NCBI GenBank assembly: GCA_002363695.1 | Contig: DEWO01000104.1 | Location: 905-15,254, forward strand | Direction: 5' to 3' | Length of the DNA: 14,350 bases | Source: Prevotella sp. UBA3208 | Lineage (GTDB): Bacteria; Bacteroidota; Bacteroidia; Bacteroidales; Bacteroidaceae | Shown here: positions 13,920 to 14,350 of the stretch, piece by piece | Numbering within the stretch: position 1 is the stretch's first letter | Layout: each line of letters starts with the position of its first letter | The notes under the pieces: model-generated | The model's database searches: none | What the model was told of the DNA's origin: nothing | Seen by the model: only the letters and a program-made list of their open reading frames with translations | Translations under genes and position numbers: made by a program

Positions 13920-14350
13920 TTAATAGCTACGGGCAATGATGACACGATACTTAGCGGGTTTGCCGCTGACCATATCGACACCAGGGGTCTGCTCGTAGGC
14001 GAAGGGCACGCAACGGATGGTTGCCTGGGTCTCTTCCTTGATTTTGGCTTCGGTCTCGGCAGTGCCGTCCCAGTGGCAGAGGAAGAAGCCGCCATCCTTG
14101 ACGCGCTCCTTGAACTCGTCGTAGTTGTCGCACTCGTAGACGTGCTCGTCACGATACTTGCGGGCCTTCTCGAAGATGTTCTTCTGGATGTCCTCAAGCA
14201 GTTGTTCAACGTGCTTGGCAATGCCTTCGAGTGGCAGCGTCTCCTTCTCCAGCGTGTCGCGACGCATTACCTCGATGGTACCGTTCTCCAAGTCGCGTGC
14301 ACCCAGCACGAGACGTACGGGAACACCCTTCAGCTCGTAGTCGGCAAACT
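13920..14350 (-). CDS. proS: Prolyl-tRNA synthetase, archaeal/eukaryotic type, C-terminal part
   Basis: Class II aminoacyl-tRNA synthetase that charges tRNA-Pro. Only the last 142 residues are inside the window; the start lies beyond the right edge. The visible part covers the end of the anticodon-binding domain ([24 protein letters not shown]) and the C-terminal extension typical of the archaeal/eukaryotic type, ending in IARSY with the family's terminal tyrosine. In many archaeal-type enzymes this extension binds zinc through four cysteines. Here the segment reads FFLCHWDGT, then IRCVP, then GVDMVSGKP, so most of those ligands are absent. The stop is TAA, followed by a clear terminator. Confidence 0.93.
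   Translation of the reverse strand, partial: FADYELKGVPVRLVLGARDLENGTIEVMRRDTLEKETLPLEGIAKHVEQLLEDIQKNIFEKARKYRDEHVYECDNYDEFKERVKDGGFFLCHWDGTAETEAKIKEETQATIRCVPFAYEQTPGVDMVSGKPAKYRVIIARSY

Overview
The window looks like a Bacteroidales chromosome, most likely Prevotella or a close relative. Three observations point there. Promoters match the Bacteroidetes consensus (TTTG, 19-bp spacer, TAnnTTTG) in front of most transcription units. The threonine operon has the arrangement fused aspartokinase/homoserine dehydrogenase, phosphoglycerate-mutase-like protein, threonine synthase. There are almost no Shine-Dalgarno sequences. The content is chromosomal housekeeping, with no transposase, phage gene, CRISPR array or tRNA seen. 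The genus is an inference from these features, not from a marker gene.

Layout. 1-1259 (-): most of uxaB (tagaturonate reductase), cut by the left edge. 1373-6463 (-): the threonine operon, transcribed thrA, then a homoserine-kinase candidate of the alkaline phosphatase superfamily, then thrC. It is preceded by a clear promoter and a possible 20-codon leader ORF whose stop overlaps the thrA start. 6599-9925 (-): two tandem paralogous long-chain acyl-CoA synthetases 6 bp apart, driven by one promoter that carries two inverted repeats of the same design, and ended by a strong hairpin. 10095-11054 (-): a FemAB/GNAT-like acyltransferase whose promoter sits almost on its start codon. 11238-13616 (+): a tightly overlapping four-gene operon of nitroreductase, DUF2520 Rossmann protein, KdsC-like HAD phosphatase and Maf nucleotide pyrophosphatase. 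13617-13919: no protein gene, but a good promoter, a candidate ~80-nt RNA with its own terminator, and the terminator of the converging proS. 13920-14350 (-): the 3' end of proS (archaeal/eukaryotic-type prolyl-tRNA synthetase).

How the genes fit together. ThrA makes aspartyl phosphate and reduces aspartate semialdehyde to homoserine. The apgM-like protein probably phosphorylates homoserine, and ThrC converts the product to threonine, so the operon covers most of aspartate to threonine (aspartate semialdehyde dehydrogenase is elsewhere). The acyl-CoA synthetase pair would activate fatty acids for lipid synthesis or turnover. The plus-strand operon combines redox, sugar-phosphate (probably Kdo) and nucleotide-sanitising enzymes with no single obvious pathway. 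The most novel-looking items are the candidate small RNA at about 13727-13808, the double operator-like repeat before the acyl-CoA synthetases, and the possible thr leader ORF.
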